DNA from: Streptomyces sp. TLI_053
Lineage (GTDB): Bacteria > Actinomycetota > Actinomycetes > Streptomycetales > Streptomycetaceae
Direction: 5' to 3'
DNA: 64,000 nt
Assembly: GCF_900105395.1 (NCBI RefSeq)
Contig: NZ_LT629775.1
Location: 8,025,501-8,089,500, forward strand
The position numbers and the translations under genes were made by a program. A model generated the notes under the pieces. The model was not told the origin of the DNA, did no database searches, and saw nothing but the letters and a program-made list of their open reading frames with translations. Below are positions 39,071-47,000 of the stretch, in pieces. How positions within the stretch are numbered: position 1 is the stretch's first letter; each line of letters begins with the position of its first letter.

Positions 39071-39919
39071 ATGTCCTTCTCTCCTCTCTCCAGTGCCCAG
39101 GCGGCACGGAAGGCGCTCGCCGATCAGCTCGACCGGATCCGGCGGGACGCCGGGCTTTCAGGGCTTGAACTGGCCGTGCGGTGTGGCTGGCACAAGTCCA
39201 AGTCGTCCCGCATCGCCCGCGGTCTGACAGTCCCTTCCGACAGTGACATCCGTGCCTGGTGCACGGCCTGCGGTGCTTCGGAGAAGGCAGCGGATCTGAT
39301 CGCGGCGTCACGCACCGCCGAGTCGATGTACACGCAGTGGCGGGACATCCACCGTGACGGCATGAGGCGGGTGCATCAGAAGACGCTTCCGCTCTATCAG
39401 CGGACACGGAAGTTCAAGGTGTACGCCTCCAACGTCATGCCGGGGATGACGCAGACCGCCCCGTACGCCTCCGGGCTTCTCCGCTCGATCACGTCCTTCC
39501 AGGGGACTCCGGACGACGTGGAGGACGCCGTCGAGGCCCGGCTGGCGCGATCCCGTGTACTGCACGACGCCGGTCGCCAGTTCGCCTTGATCCTGGAGGA
39601 GGCCGTGCTCTACTACGGCGTCTGCGGCGACGGAGCACTCGCTGGTCAACTCGACCATCTGCTCGGGATCTCCTCCCTGTCGAACGTCTCCGTCGGGGTC
39701 ATCCCGTGCCGGGCTCGCCGGACCGTCTGGCCGCTCGAAGCGTTCTACGTATTCGACGAGAGCCTCGTGGCAGTCGAGACACTGACGGCGGAGATCAACA
39801 TCACGGCTCCCGGCGAGATCGGTACCTACCTCCGCGCCTTCGCCGAACTGGCCAGGATCGCCGTTCACGGGGCCGAGGCCCGGAGCCGGATCGCCAAGGC
39901 CCGCAGCGCTCTCGGGTGA
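39071..39919 (+). CDS. XRE-family regulator with DUF5753 domain (second in window)
   Basis: 282 residues from ATG 39071. HTH about residues 14-70 (LADQLDRIRRDAGLSGLELA, GWHKSKSSRIARGLTVPSDS); DUF5753 with FKVYASNVMPGMTQTAPYAS, ARLARSRVLHDAGRQFALIL, EEAVLYYGVCGD and VGVIPCRARRTVWPLEAFYV. It closes the trio with the 80-aa and DUF6879 genes. The RiPP-like pair starts 100 bases downstream on the same strand, so it may regulate that pair. Confidence 0.92.
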   Translation: MSFSPLSSAQAARKALADQLDRIRRDAGLSGLELAVRCGWHKSKSSRIARGLTVPSDSDIRAWCTACGASEKAADLIAASRTAESMYTQWRDIHRDGMRRVHQKTLPLYQRTRKFKVYASNVMPGMTQTAPYASGLLRSITSFQGTPDDVEDAVEARLARSRVLHDAGRQFALILEEAVLYYGVCGDGALAGQLDHLLGISSLSNVSVGVIPCRARRTVWPLEAFYVFDESLVAVETLTAEINITAPGEIGTYLRAFAELARIAVHGAEARSRIAKARSALG

Positions 39920-39949
39920 ACCCGTGCAACCGAGTGAAACTTACTGGCA

Positions 39950-39976
39950 CCGTCTGTAGTCGTTTCCCTACCGTCT
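39950..39976 (+). promoter_or_regulatory. Direct repeat before the RiPP-like pair
   Basis: CCGTCT occurs at 39950 and 39971, 21 bases apart (two helix turns), as CACCGTCTGTAGT and TACCGTCTATCAC, in an AT-richer patch 43 bases before the peptide gene. Could be promoter elements or regulator half-sites. Confidence 0.35.
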
Positions 39977-40018
39977 ATCACGAACCCCCCCAACGCTACG
40001 GCGAAGGAGGGCAGACCG

Positions 40019-40207
40019 GTGGCGGGACAACATGACGGAGGCACAGTGGGCAAGGCGATGTTCGGCGGCAAGCACGGCGGTGGCACCGGTCCCGGTGACG
40101 GCGGCAAGCAGCAGGACGACAGCAACAAGGGCTCCGGCCACGGCGGTGGCGGATCGGACGAGGGCGGCAACACCTCCGACGGCTCGGGCCCGGCGGGCGG
40201 CAAGTGA
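40019..40207 (+). CDS. Gly/Asp-rich small peptide, candidate RiPP precursor
   Basis: 62 residues from GTG 40019 (GGAGG 8 bases upstream). A short leader-like start (MAGQHDGGTVGKAMFGGKHG) is followed by a flexible Gly/Ser/Asp/Asn region with GDGG, QQDDSN, SDEGG and TSDGSG and a Gly-Gly-Lys end. Asp followed by Gly, Ser or Asn is the kind of site where PIMT-type enzymes make isoaspartate or aspartimide. Its stop overlaps the methyltransferase start (GTGA), strongly coupling the pair. No Cys, so it is not a lanthipeptide-type core. Confidence 0.72.
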   Translation: MAGQHDGGTVGKAMFGGKHGGGTGPGDGGKQQDDSNKGSGHGGGGSDEGGNTSDGSGPAGGK

Positions 40208-41382
40208 CCGGCGGGACGCGCCAGGAGGCGGGCCCCCAGGGGCTCGCCTCCGCGCTGGTGGCCGGCGGTGCGCTCACCCCGGACTGGCTGCCCTCGTTCA
40301 GGGCCGTGCCCCGCGAGCTGTTCGTCCCGGACCGCATCTGGCCCGGCATCGCGGACGGCACCCGGCAGAGCCCCGTCGTGGACCGGTCGCAGGACCCCGG
40401 GGCGTGGCGCGCGGCGGTCTACTCGGACATCCCGCTGACGACCCAGTGGGACGACGGAGAGCACGAGGGCGACGGTCTCGGTACCACCCCGAGTTCGTCG
40501 AACTCGTTGCCCGCCATGGTGTTCTCGATGCTCCAGGACCTGGCGGTCCGTCCTGGGGACAGGGTGCTCGAAATCGGGTCCGGAACCGGGTGGAACGCGG
40601 GCCTGCTGGCCCACCGGCTCGGCGGCACCAACGTGGTGAGCGTCGAGTACGACCCGGAGGTGGCGCGCGGGGCGCGGGACAACCTGGGCCGGGCCGGGCT
40701 GGATCCGATCACGGTCGAGGGGGACGGCCGGGCGGGCTTCGGGCCGGGCGCTCCGTACGACCGGATCATTGCCACCTGCTCCGTGCTGGAGATCCCTCCG
40801 GCCTGGCTGGAGCAGACGGCTCCGGGCGGGCTGATCGTCGCCCCGTTCGGCACCGAGTACGGCGGCGAGCACATCGTCCGCCTGACCGTCGACGACGGCG
40901 GCACGAGTGCGAGCGGGCGGTTCACCCGAAGCTCGGCGTTCATGAGGCTGCGGCAGCAGCGCACCGACCGCCCTCTGGTCGAGGCCTACCTCCACGGGAA
41001 GCCCTGGCCGGCCGACGGCGAGAAGAGCACCACGACACTGTCGCCGAGGGACACGGGCGGATGGCTGGACCAGTTCGTCATCGGGCTGGGCGTGCCCGGC
41101 ACGTTCTGGCGGGCCGAACGTTACGACGACGGCTCGTACACGCTGTGGCTGTACAGCAGGGACACCCTTTCGTGGGCCACTGCGGACCACGAGCCCGACC
41201 GCAGCGAGTACGAGGTGGTCCAGTCCGGCCCCCGCAACCTCTGGGAGGAGGTGACGGCTGTGTACCGGTGGTGGTCCTCGCAGGGCCACCCGGGCCACGA
41301 GCGGTTCGGCCTCACCGTCACCCCGGAGGGCCACACCGCCTGGCTGGACTCCCCGGGCAACCCGGTGCCCCTTCGGCGCTGA
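40204..41382 (+). CDS. PIMT-like O-methyltransferase (RiPP-modifying candidate)
   Basis: 392 residues. The N-terminal 215 residues are L-isoaspartyl-methyltransferase-like: FRAVPRELFVPDRIW, SSSNSLPAMVFSMLQDLAVR, SAM motif I VLEIGSGTGWNAGLLAHRLG (about residue 122), VVSVEYDPEVARGARDNLGR and FGPGAPYDRIIATCSV. A 175-residue C-terminal extension (TGGWLDQFVIGLGVPGTFWR, YTLWLYSRDTLSWA) is absent from housekeeping PIMTs but usual in RiPP-associated ones. It probably methylates Asp carboxylates of the 62-aa peptide, leading to aspartimide. Confidence 0.82.
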   Translation: MTGGTRQEAGPQGLASALVAGGALTPDWLPSFRAVPRELFVPDRIWPGIADGTRQSPVVDRSQDPGAWRAAVYSDIPLTTQWDDGEHEGDGLGTTPSSSNSLPAMVFSMLQDLAVRPGDRVLEIGSGTGWNAGLLAHRLGGTNVVSVEYDPEVARGARDNLGRAGLDPITVEGDGRAGFGPGAPYDRIIATCSVLEIPPAWLEQTAPGGLIVAPFGTEYGGEHIVRLTVDDGGTSASGRFTRSSAFMRLRQQRTDRPLVEAYLHGKPWPADGEKSTTTLSPRDTGGWLDQFVIGLGVPGTFWRAERYDDGSYTLWLYSRDTLSWATADHEPDRSEYEVVQSGPRNLWEEVTAVYRWWSSQGHPGHERFGLTVTPEGHTAWLDSPGNPVPLRR

Positions 41383-41471
41383 GGCACCCGACCGGCGAGC
41401 ACACCGGGTTGCGTGACCGGACCGACGAGTTGTCATGCCATGCCGAGCAGAACCGGACGACGGAGGGTCAC

Positions 41472-42122
41472 ATGCTCGGGCACCTCATCACACACGACGA
41501 CGACCTGAGAATGGTCCCCACCGATCATCCGGAGTTGACCGCCGCGGTCGTTCGACTCCACGAAGAACTTCGGAGCCTGCCCGACGGAGCGAACCCCGGC
41601 CGCAGGCGCCTCCTGGCCAGATGGATCGGCATCGGCCGGATGTGCCTGGGGCACCACGGCGAGGCCCGCACCTTCCTCCAGCAGGCGCTGGACCTGGCGG
41701 CAACCCTCGGCAACACTCAGGCCGTCGTCGCCACCGGGCTCAACCTGGCGGACGCACACCGCTACGCCGGTGACGTGCATGGAGCGGACGCCCTCTACCG
41801 CACCGCCCTGGGCACTGCGCGGAGCCAGTGCCCGGGACTCGTCGACTTCGCCCTCCAGCACACCGGCAAGCACCTCATGGAACGCGGCGACCTCGCCGCC
41901 GCCCGGACCCATCTGCAGGAGGCCCTGCGGCTGCGGATCGCCAAGGGGGACACCGAACTGGTCGGGTCCACCCAGGAGGCACTCGACCGGGTCGAGCTGT
42001 TGCTCGACCGGGCCGCGCACACGGTCACCAGCCTCTCACCGGACCCTTTCCCGCCGGGGCGCCCGGCTGAGCCGGGCGCCCCGTGTCGACCCTCGATCCC
42101 CGGCCCCGGCGGCGGTCGGTGA
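41472..42122 (+). CDS. Tetratricopeptide repeat protein
   Basis: 216 residues, ATG 41472 with GGAGGG. Helical repeats of TPR type: WIGIGRMCLGHHGEARTFLQ, QALDLAATLGNTQAVVATGL, LADAHRYAGDVHGADALYRT, HTGKHLMERGDLAAARTHLQ, EALRLRIAKGD. This looks like a stand-alone four-repeat TPR adaptor, with an unstructured Pro-rich tail of about 35 residues. It lies 89 bases after the PIMT-like gene on the same strand and 32 bases before a kinase-like gene; no partner is proven. Confidence 0.82.
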   Translation: MLGHLITHDDDLRMVPTDHPELTAAVVRLHEELRSLPDGANPGRRRLLARWIGIGRMCLGHHGEARTFLQQALDLAATLGNTQAVVATGLNLADAHRYAGDVHGADALYRTALGTARSQCPGLVDFALQHTGKHLMERGDLAAARTHLQEALRLRIAKGDTELVGSTQEALDRVELLLDRAAHTVTSLSPDPFPPGRPAEPGAPCRPSIPGPGGGR

Positions 42123-42154
42123 AGCATCCCTTGCGAATGGAAGGCAGTACGAGA

Positions 42155-42997
42155 ATGGGCGAGTTCCCTCCCGATGCCGCAGCGGCACTGACGGCTGCGG
42201 AGGCCGCCTGCGGGCCGGTCGAACTGGAGGAGATCAGCGACCGCCGGGGGTCGGCGGTGTGGAGGGCCAGTGGCCCGCGCGGGGTGGTGGGCATCAAGCT
42301 CGGTACCGGCGAGGCCGCCGAGGTCACCGCCCGCGAAGCCTCCGTGCTGGACCGGCTCCCCGGGTACACCGTCACGGTCGGCCGCTTCGACGGCGGGGTC
42401 TGGTTCGTCACCCCTTGGCTGGCCGGGCCGTCCACGTGGGACGTCTTCCGGCCGGTGCGGAAGGGGGAGGGCCGGAGGGACGACGCCCTCGCCGCCGCGG
42501 TCGCCCTGTGCCGTGCGGTGGCCGAGCTGCACGCCGACGGGTGGGTGCACGGGGACCTCCAGCCCCAGCACGGCATCCACACCGACGACGGCGTCCGGCT
42601 CCTGGACTTCGCCTGGTCCCGGCAGCTCGGCAGCACCCCGTGGCGGACGTTCGACGGCACGATGATCCACCTCACCGCACCCGAACTGGCCGCCCGGATC
42701 GTCGACGGTCCCCAGCCCGTCGGGACCACGCAGACCGCCGATGTCCACGCCCTCGCCGGGACCCTGTGGACCTGCGTCACCGGCCGCTGGCCGCTGGACT
42801 ACGAGGCCGCCGGGCTCGTCGGCGACGGCCCGGTGGAGGAGAAGCGCAGGGCCATCGCCCGCCGCGCCGTCCCGCTGACGACCGCGCTGCCCTGGCCGTC
42901 GCTCCAGGCCCGCCTGCGGTACGTCCTGCTGGCCGACCCCGACGACCGGCCGACCGCCGCCGAGCTGACGGAACTCGTACGGGCGGCGGACGCGTGA
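42155..42997 (+). CDS. Protein-kinase-like/aminoglycoside-phosphotransferase-like protein
   Basis: 280 residues from ATG 42155 (GGAAGG upstream). Kinase-fold motifs: RGVVGIKLGTGEAAEVTARE (Lys plus helix-C Glu), HADGWVHGDLQPQHG (catalytic HGD, APH-like) and VRLLDFAWSRQ (DFx metal site), then PELAARIVDG. Intermediate between eukaryote-like kinases and APH. The substrate may be a protein, antibiotic or peptide. It overlaps the GNAT gene by GTGA, so the kinase and acetyltransferase are made together. Confidence 0.83.
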   Translation: MGEFPPDAAAALTAAEAACGPVELEEISDRRGSAVWRASGPRGVVGIKLGTGEAAEVTAREASVLDRLPGYTVTVGRFDGGVWFVTPWLAGPSTWDVFRPVRKGEGRRDDALAAAVALCRAVAELHADGWVHGDLQPQHGIHTDDGVRLLDFAWSRQLGSTPWRTFDGTMIHLTAPELAARIVDGPQPVGTTQTADVHALAGTLWTCVTGRWPLDYEAAGLVGDGPVEEKRRAIARRAVPLTTALPWPSLQARLRYVLLADPDDRPTAAELTELVRAADA

Positions 42998-43458
42998 TCG
43001 AGCTGCGGGAGCTGGTCCCCGGCGACGCCGACGCCCTGCTGCGCATCTACACCGTGGAGGCGACGAAGTACTTGGGCAGAGCCCCGATGGACGCCGCCGA
43101 AGCCCGGTTCTGCGCCCGTACCTCCGCGGTGGCCGGCCCGCGCACGCTGTACACCCTCGGGCTGGTCGCGGCCGACGACCTCCTCGGGGTCGTCAAGCTC
43201 GACCTCGACCGGCCGGTCGCCGCCGTCAGCTACGTCCTGCGGCCGGATGCCTGGGGGTGTGGGTATGCAACGGAGGGGGTCCGGCGGCTGCTGGCGCTCG
43301 CCTTCGGCCACCTCGGGCTGCCGGAGGTCGGGGCCAGGCACCACCCGGACAATCCCGCCTCCGGCCGCGTGCTCGTCAAGGCCGGATTCACGCCCACCGG
43401 CGAGCACGGCGGGCTCATCGGTTACGCGATGCGGCCGCCCAGTCCGCGAGGGTGGTGA
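42994..43458 (+). CDS. GNAT-family N-acetyltransferase
   Basis: 154 residues, GTG start overlapping the kinase-like stop. Contains IELRELVPGDADALLRIYTV, VSYVLRPDAWGCGYATEGVR (acetyl-CoA loop) and NPASGRVLVKAGFTPTGEHG. Coupling to a kinase-like gene suggests one small-molecule or peptide substrate modified twice. Its 3' end overlaps the convergent HAD gene by 44 bases. Confidence 0.88.
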   Translation: MIELRELVPGDADALLRIYTVEATKYLGRAPMDAAEARFCARTSAVAGPRTLYTLGLVAADDLLGVVKLDLDRPVAAVSYVLRPDAWGCGYATEGVRRLLALAFGHLGLPEVGARHHPDNPASGRVLVKAGFTPTGEHGGLIGYAMRPPSPRGW

Positions 43459-43969
43459 AGTCGTCGGCGGTCAGGCCCACCTTGGGGTCGATGCGGAGCA
43501 GCAGGGCCGGGCCGGGGTGGTGGGCGGCGACCCAGGTGCGGTCGGCGTCCGTGATCTCGTCGTCCACCCAGGCGAACGGGCGGCCGCCGGTCCAGGCCAC
43601 GACGGTGGGGGTCTTCCAGAACACCCCGCCGTCCGGCTGCGGCCGGGGGTCGGGCCAGGTGATGACGGGGAGTTCGGGCAGGCCGAGCAGCGGGGCGACG
43701 AAATCGTTGGCCTCCGCTTCCCACGTGGTCGCCCAGACGAGGTCGAAGGGCAGCGCGGCGAGGGCCGGGCCGTGGTCCGGTCGGAGCCAGACCCGCAGCG
43801 GTTTCACCGGCTTGTCGGGCAGGCCGTACGCGCGCAGGCGGGCGCGTTCGGCGGTGTGCCAACGAGGGGTCAGGAGGCGGTGGGTCCCGTAGCCCGCGGG
43901 GCGCCGGGACGGCTTCGCCGCGTACGGGTTGAGCGGGCCGTCGACGTCGAGCAGGAGCAGGGGTTGCAC
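43415..43969 (-). CDS. HAD-superfamily-like protein
   Basis: 184 residues from GTG 43969 (AGGTGA upstream). N-terminal VQPLLLLDVDGPLNPYA is the HAD motif I (DxDG, nucleophile Asp). FDLVWATTWEAEANDFVAPL supplies motif II (Thr), and PFAWVDDEITDADRTW supplies motif IV (Asp pair). Members of this Streptomyces group are annotated only as HAD-domain or hypothetical proteins; a phosphatase activity is plausible. The C-terminus overlaps the GNAT gene antisense. Confidence 0.85.
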   Translation of the reverse strand: MQPLLLLDVDGPLNPYAAKPSRRPAGYGTHRLLTPRWHTAERARLRAYGLPDKPVKPLRVWLRPDHGPALAALPFDLVWATTWEAEANDFVAPLLGLPELPVITWPDPRPQPDGGVFWKTPTVVAWTGGRPFAWVDDEITDADRTWVAAHHPGPALLLRIDPKVGLTADDFTTLADWAAASRNR

Positions 43970-44051
43970 CGGTTCACCTCCGGGGACGGTCCCCGCACCG
44001 TAGCGTGTGGGCTGCGTGCGGGGCATCTGGATTCGTGGGGAGGACCGGGTG

Positions 44052-47000
44052 GTGGGGGACGAGGTCGAGGGGCTGGTCGGCCGCGGGCGGCGGCTGCTGG
44101 ACGAGCACGACGCCGCGGCCGATCCGCGCCGGGCCGCGATGGCGCTGTCCGGCGCGCTGACGGCGTTCACGGCGGCGCGCACGCTGCTGGAGGACGCGGG
44201 GCCGGCCGCGCCGGGCGGGGCGCTCGCGGAGGTGCGGTGCCTGCTCGGGCTGACGCTCGCCGTCCGCTACTGGAACGGTGTCGAGCGGCCGGAGTTCGCC
44301 GAGGACGAGGACGTCCGCGCCGCCGTGTGGGCGGAACGTGCCGACGCCGCAGGGCTGTTGACGCTCGCCCTGGCCGTCTTCGACCCGGCCGCGCCGGAGC
44401 GGGCGGTGGCCGCGGGGAAGCTCGGGCTGCTGCTGTACGCGCGCTCCGGGGACGGCGAGGAGGACGAGCGGGCCCGCCCGGAGGACCTCGACCGGGCGGT
44501 GGAGTCGCTGCGCCTCGCCTGCCCCGTACCGGTGCCGCTCGGACCCTGGCGACTGCTCGGCCCCGTCGGACCGGAGCACCTGCGGGACGCGCCGCACCCG
44601 TTCGACGCGCCGGACCCGTTCGACGCGCCGCACCCGTTCGACGCGCCGGACCCGTACGACGAGCAGGACCCCGGCCTCCTGCTGGCGCTCGGCTGCGCCC
44701 TCGCCGACCGCCACGACCGCGACGGCGCCCCCGCCGACCGCGCCGCGGCCGACGCCGTCCTGACCGGCCTGCTGGACCGGCTCCGCCCGCAGCCGTGGCA
44801 CGAACCGGGCACCGCCCCGCCGCGCCCCCACCCGGAGGCCGATCCGGGACCGGCCGAACTCGCCGAACAGGTCGAACTGCTCGCCCGCGAACGCCTCGTC
44901 CGGCTGCTGCTCGGCCCGGAGGAGGACGGCGGCGGGGACCTCGGGACGGTCGACCGCGCCCTCGCCCAGCTGGAGACGATCGCCGCCACCACCGCGCCCG
45001 ACGCGCCCGCCCGGCTGTGGGCCGGCCTGGTCCTGGTGGACCAGTACGTCGCCCGCGGCGGCGGCACCGCCCGCCCCGAGGACGCCGCCCACCGCCTCGC
45101 CCGGCTGCGCGACCTGCGCCGGCTGCTCCCGCCGGGGCACCCGGACGGCGGCACCGTGCGCTGGGTGCTCGGCAGCACGCTCGGCGGCCTCGCCCGGCTC
45201 GACCGCTACCTGCTGACCGCCGAGGCCCGGGAGGCGGTCGAGGTGCTGCGCGAGGGCCTCGACGGGATGGCCGGGGACGACCCGGTGCGGCCCGCCTCGC
45301 ACGCGGTGCTCGGCACCATGGTCAACGCGCTGTGCGAGCAGGAACCGGAGTCCTACCACCTGGAGGAGGCGCTGCACCACCTCGAACGCGCCGTCCGCAC
45401 CATGGCGGAGGAGGACCACGGCGTCCGCCGCAGCGACGTCCTCCAGCAGCTCGCCCACGCCTCCATCGCCCGGGACGAGTTCTCCACCGACCGGGCCGCG
45501 CTGGACCGGGTGATCGGCCTGCTCGACGACGCCCGGGCCCGGCCCTCCGGCACCCTGTGGTCGGAGCAGCACCTGGACGGCTCGCTGGCGGCCGTGATGA
45601 GCAAACGGTTCGCGTTCACCAACGCCGCCGCCGACCTGGACGCGGCGATCCGGCACGAACGGGCCGCGTTCCGCCGGGCCGCGCCGGACGACGTCAACCG
45701 CGTCGTCCACCTCGAGAACCTCTCCGTCAGCCTCTACCGGCGCTACCTCCTCGGCGGCGACCACCAGGACCTCGAGGCCTCCCGCCGCTACACCGACGAA
45801 GTGGTGGCCTTCCTCGCCGGCAGCGACCACCCGGGCGTCGGGCGGCTGCTCGGCGCACAGCGTCCGATGCTCGAACGGACCCGGCTGATGCTGGAGTTCC
45901 AGGCCGCCCTGCTGGTCCGGGACGTCGAGGCGATGGGGCGGGTGGTGGCCGCGCTGGAACCGCTGGTCGCGGCGGTTCCGGAGGACGACCCGCTCCGGCT
46001 GCTGGCCCGCGGCGACCTCGGCGCGGTGATGTTCATGCACGCGGTGCACACGGGGTCGGACCGGCTGCCGGAAGCGCTCGGACTGATGGCGGAGGCGGCG
46101 AACGGGACGCCGCCCGGGCACCTGTACAAGGCCGTGCTGACGATGCGGGCCGCCGGAGCGCTCGTCATGATCGCCGTGCAGCGGCCGTTCAACGAGCACC
46201 GGGCCGAGGCCGCGCTCCGCCTTCTCGACGCCTTCCTCGCCGAGACCGACCCGACCGGGCTGGAGGGCTCCCGGGCCCTGCTGCTGCGGGCGGTCCTGCT
46301 GCTGGAGCGCTACCGCCACGCGCGCCGGCCCGCCGACGCGGCCGGGGCGCTGGCCGCCGCCGGGGCCGTGCGCGAGCGGATGCGGCTCGGGACGCCGACC
46401 CTGCTGCTGGCCAAGGTGAGCGGGATCGTCGCGGCCGTCCACCGGGCCCGGCTCGGGGCGGAGGACCGCCGGCTCGGCCGCGAGCTCGGGCTGGCCGGGC
46501 TGCGCGAGCTCGCCGCCGCCACCCTGATCCAGGCGTCGGCCGAACCGGCCCTGGTGCTGGCCCGGGCCGCCGCCTTCGAGGCGCTGACCGTCGCCGGGTG
46601 GTGCGTCGAGGACCTGGAGCAGGAGGCGGGGCAGGCCGCCGCCGGTGCGTCCGTCCCCGGTGACGAGCCCTTCCTGCGGACCGCCGTCGAAGTGCTGGAG
46701 CTCGGCCGCGGCCTGGTGCTGCAAGCCTCCACCGCCACCACCGACGTCCCCGACCTGCTGCGGACCGCCGGGCACCACGACCTCGCCGACGCCTGGCTGG
46801 GCCCCGGCCCGGGCACGGGCGCGGAGGACGGCGCAGCGGGCGGTACAGCGGGCGGTACAGCGAACGGCGCGGAGGACCCCTACGCCTTCGACGCGCTGCT
46901 CGACCTGCCCGGCACCCTGCTCGCGAACCTCCCCGGCGGCGCCGACATCCCGATGCCCGACGACCTGCGCCGCCGCGCGCTCACCGCCCTCGCCGCCGCC

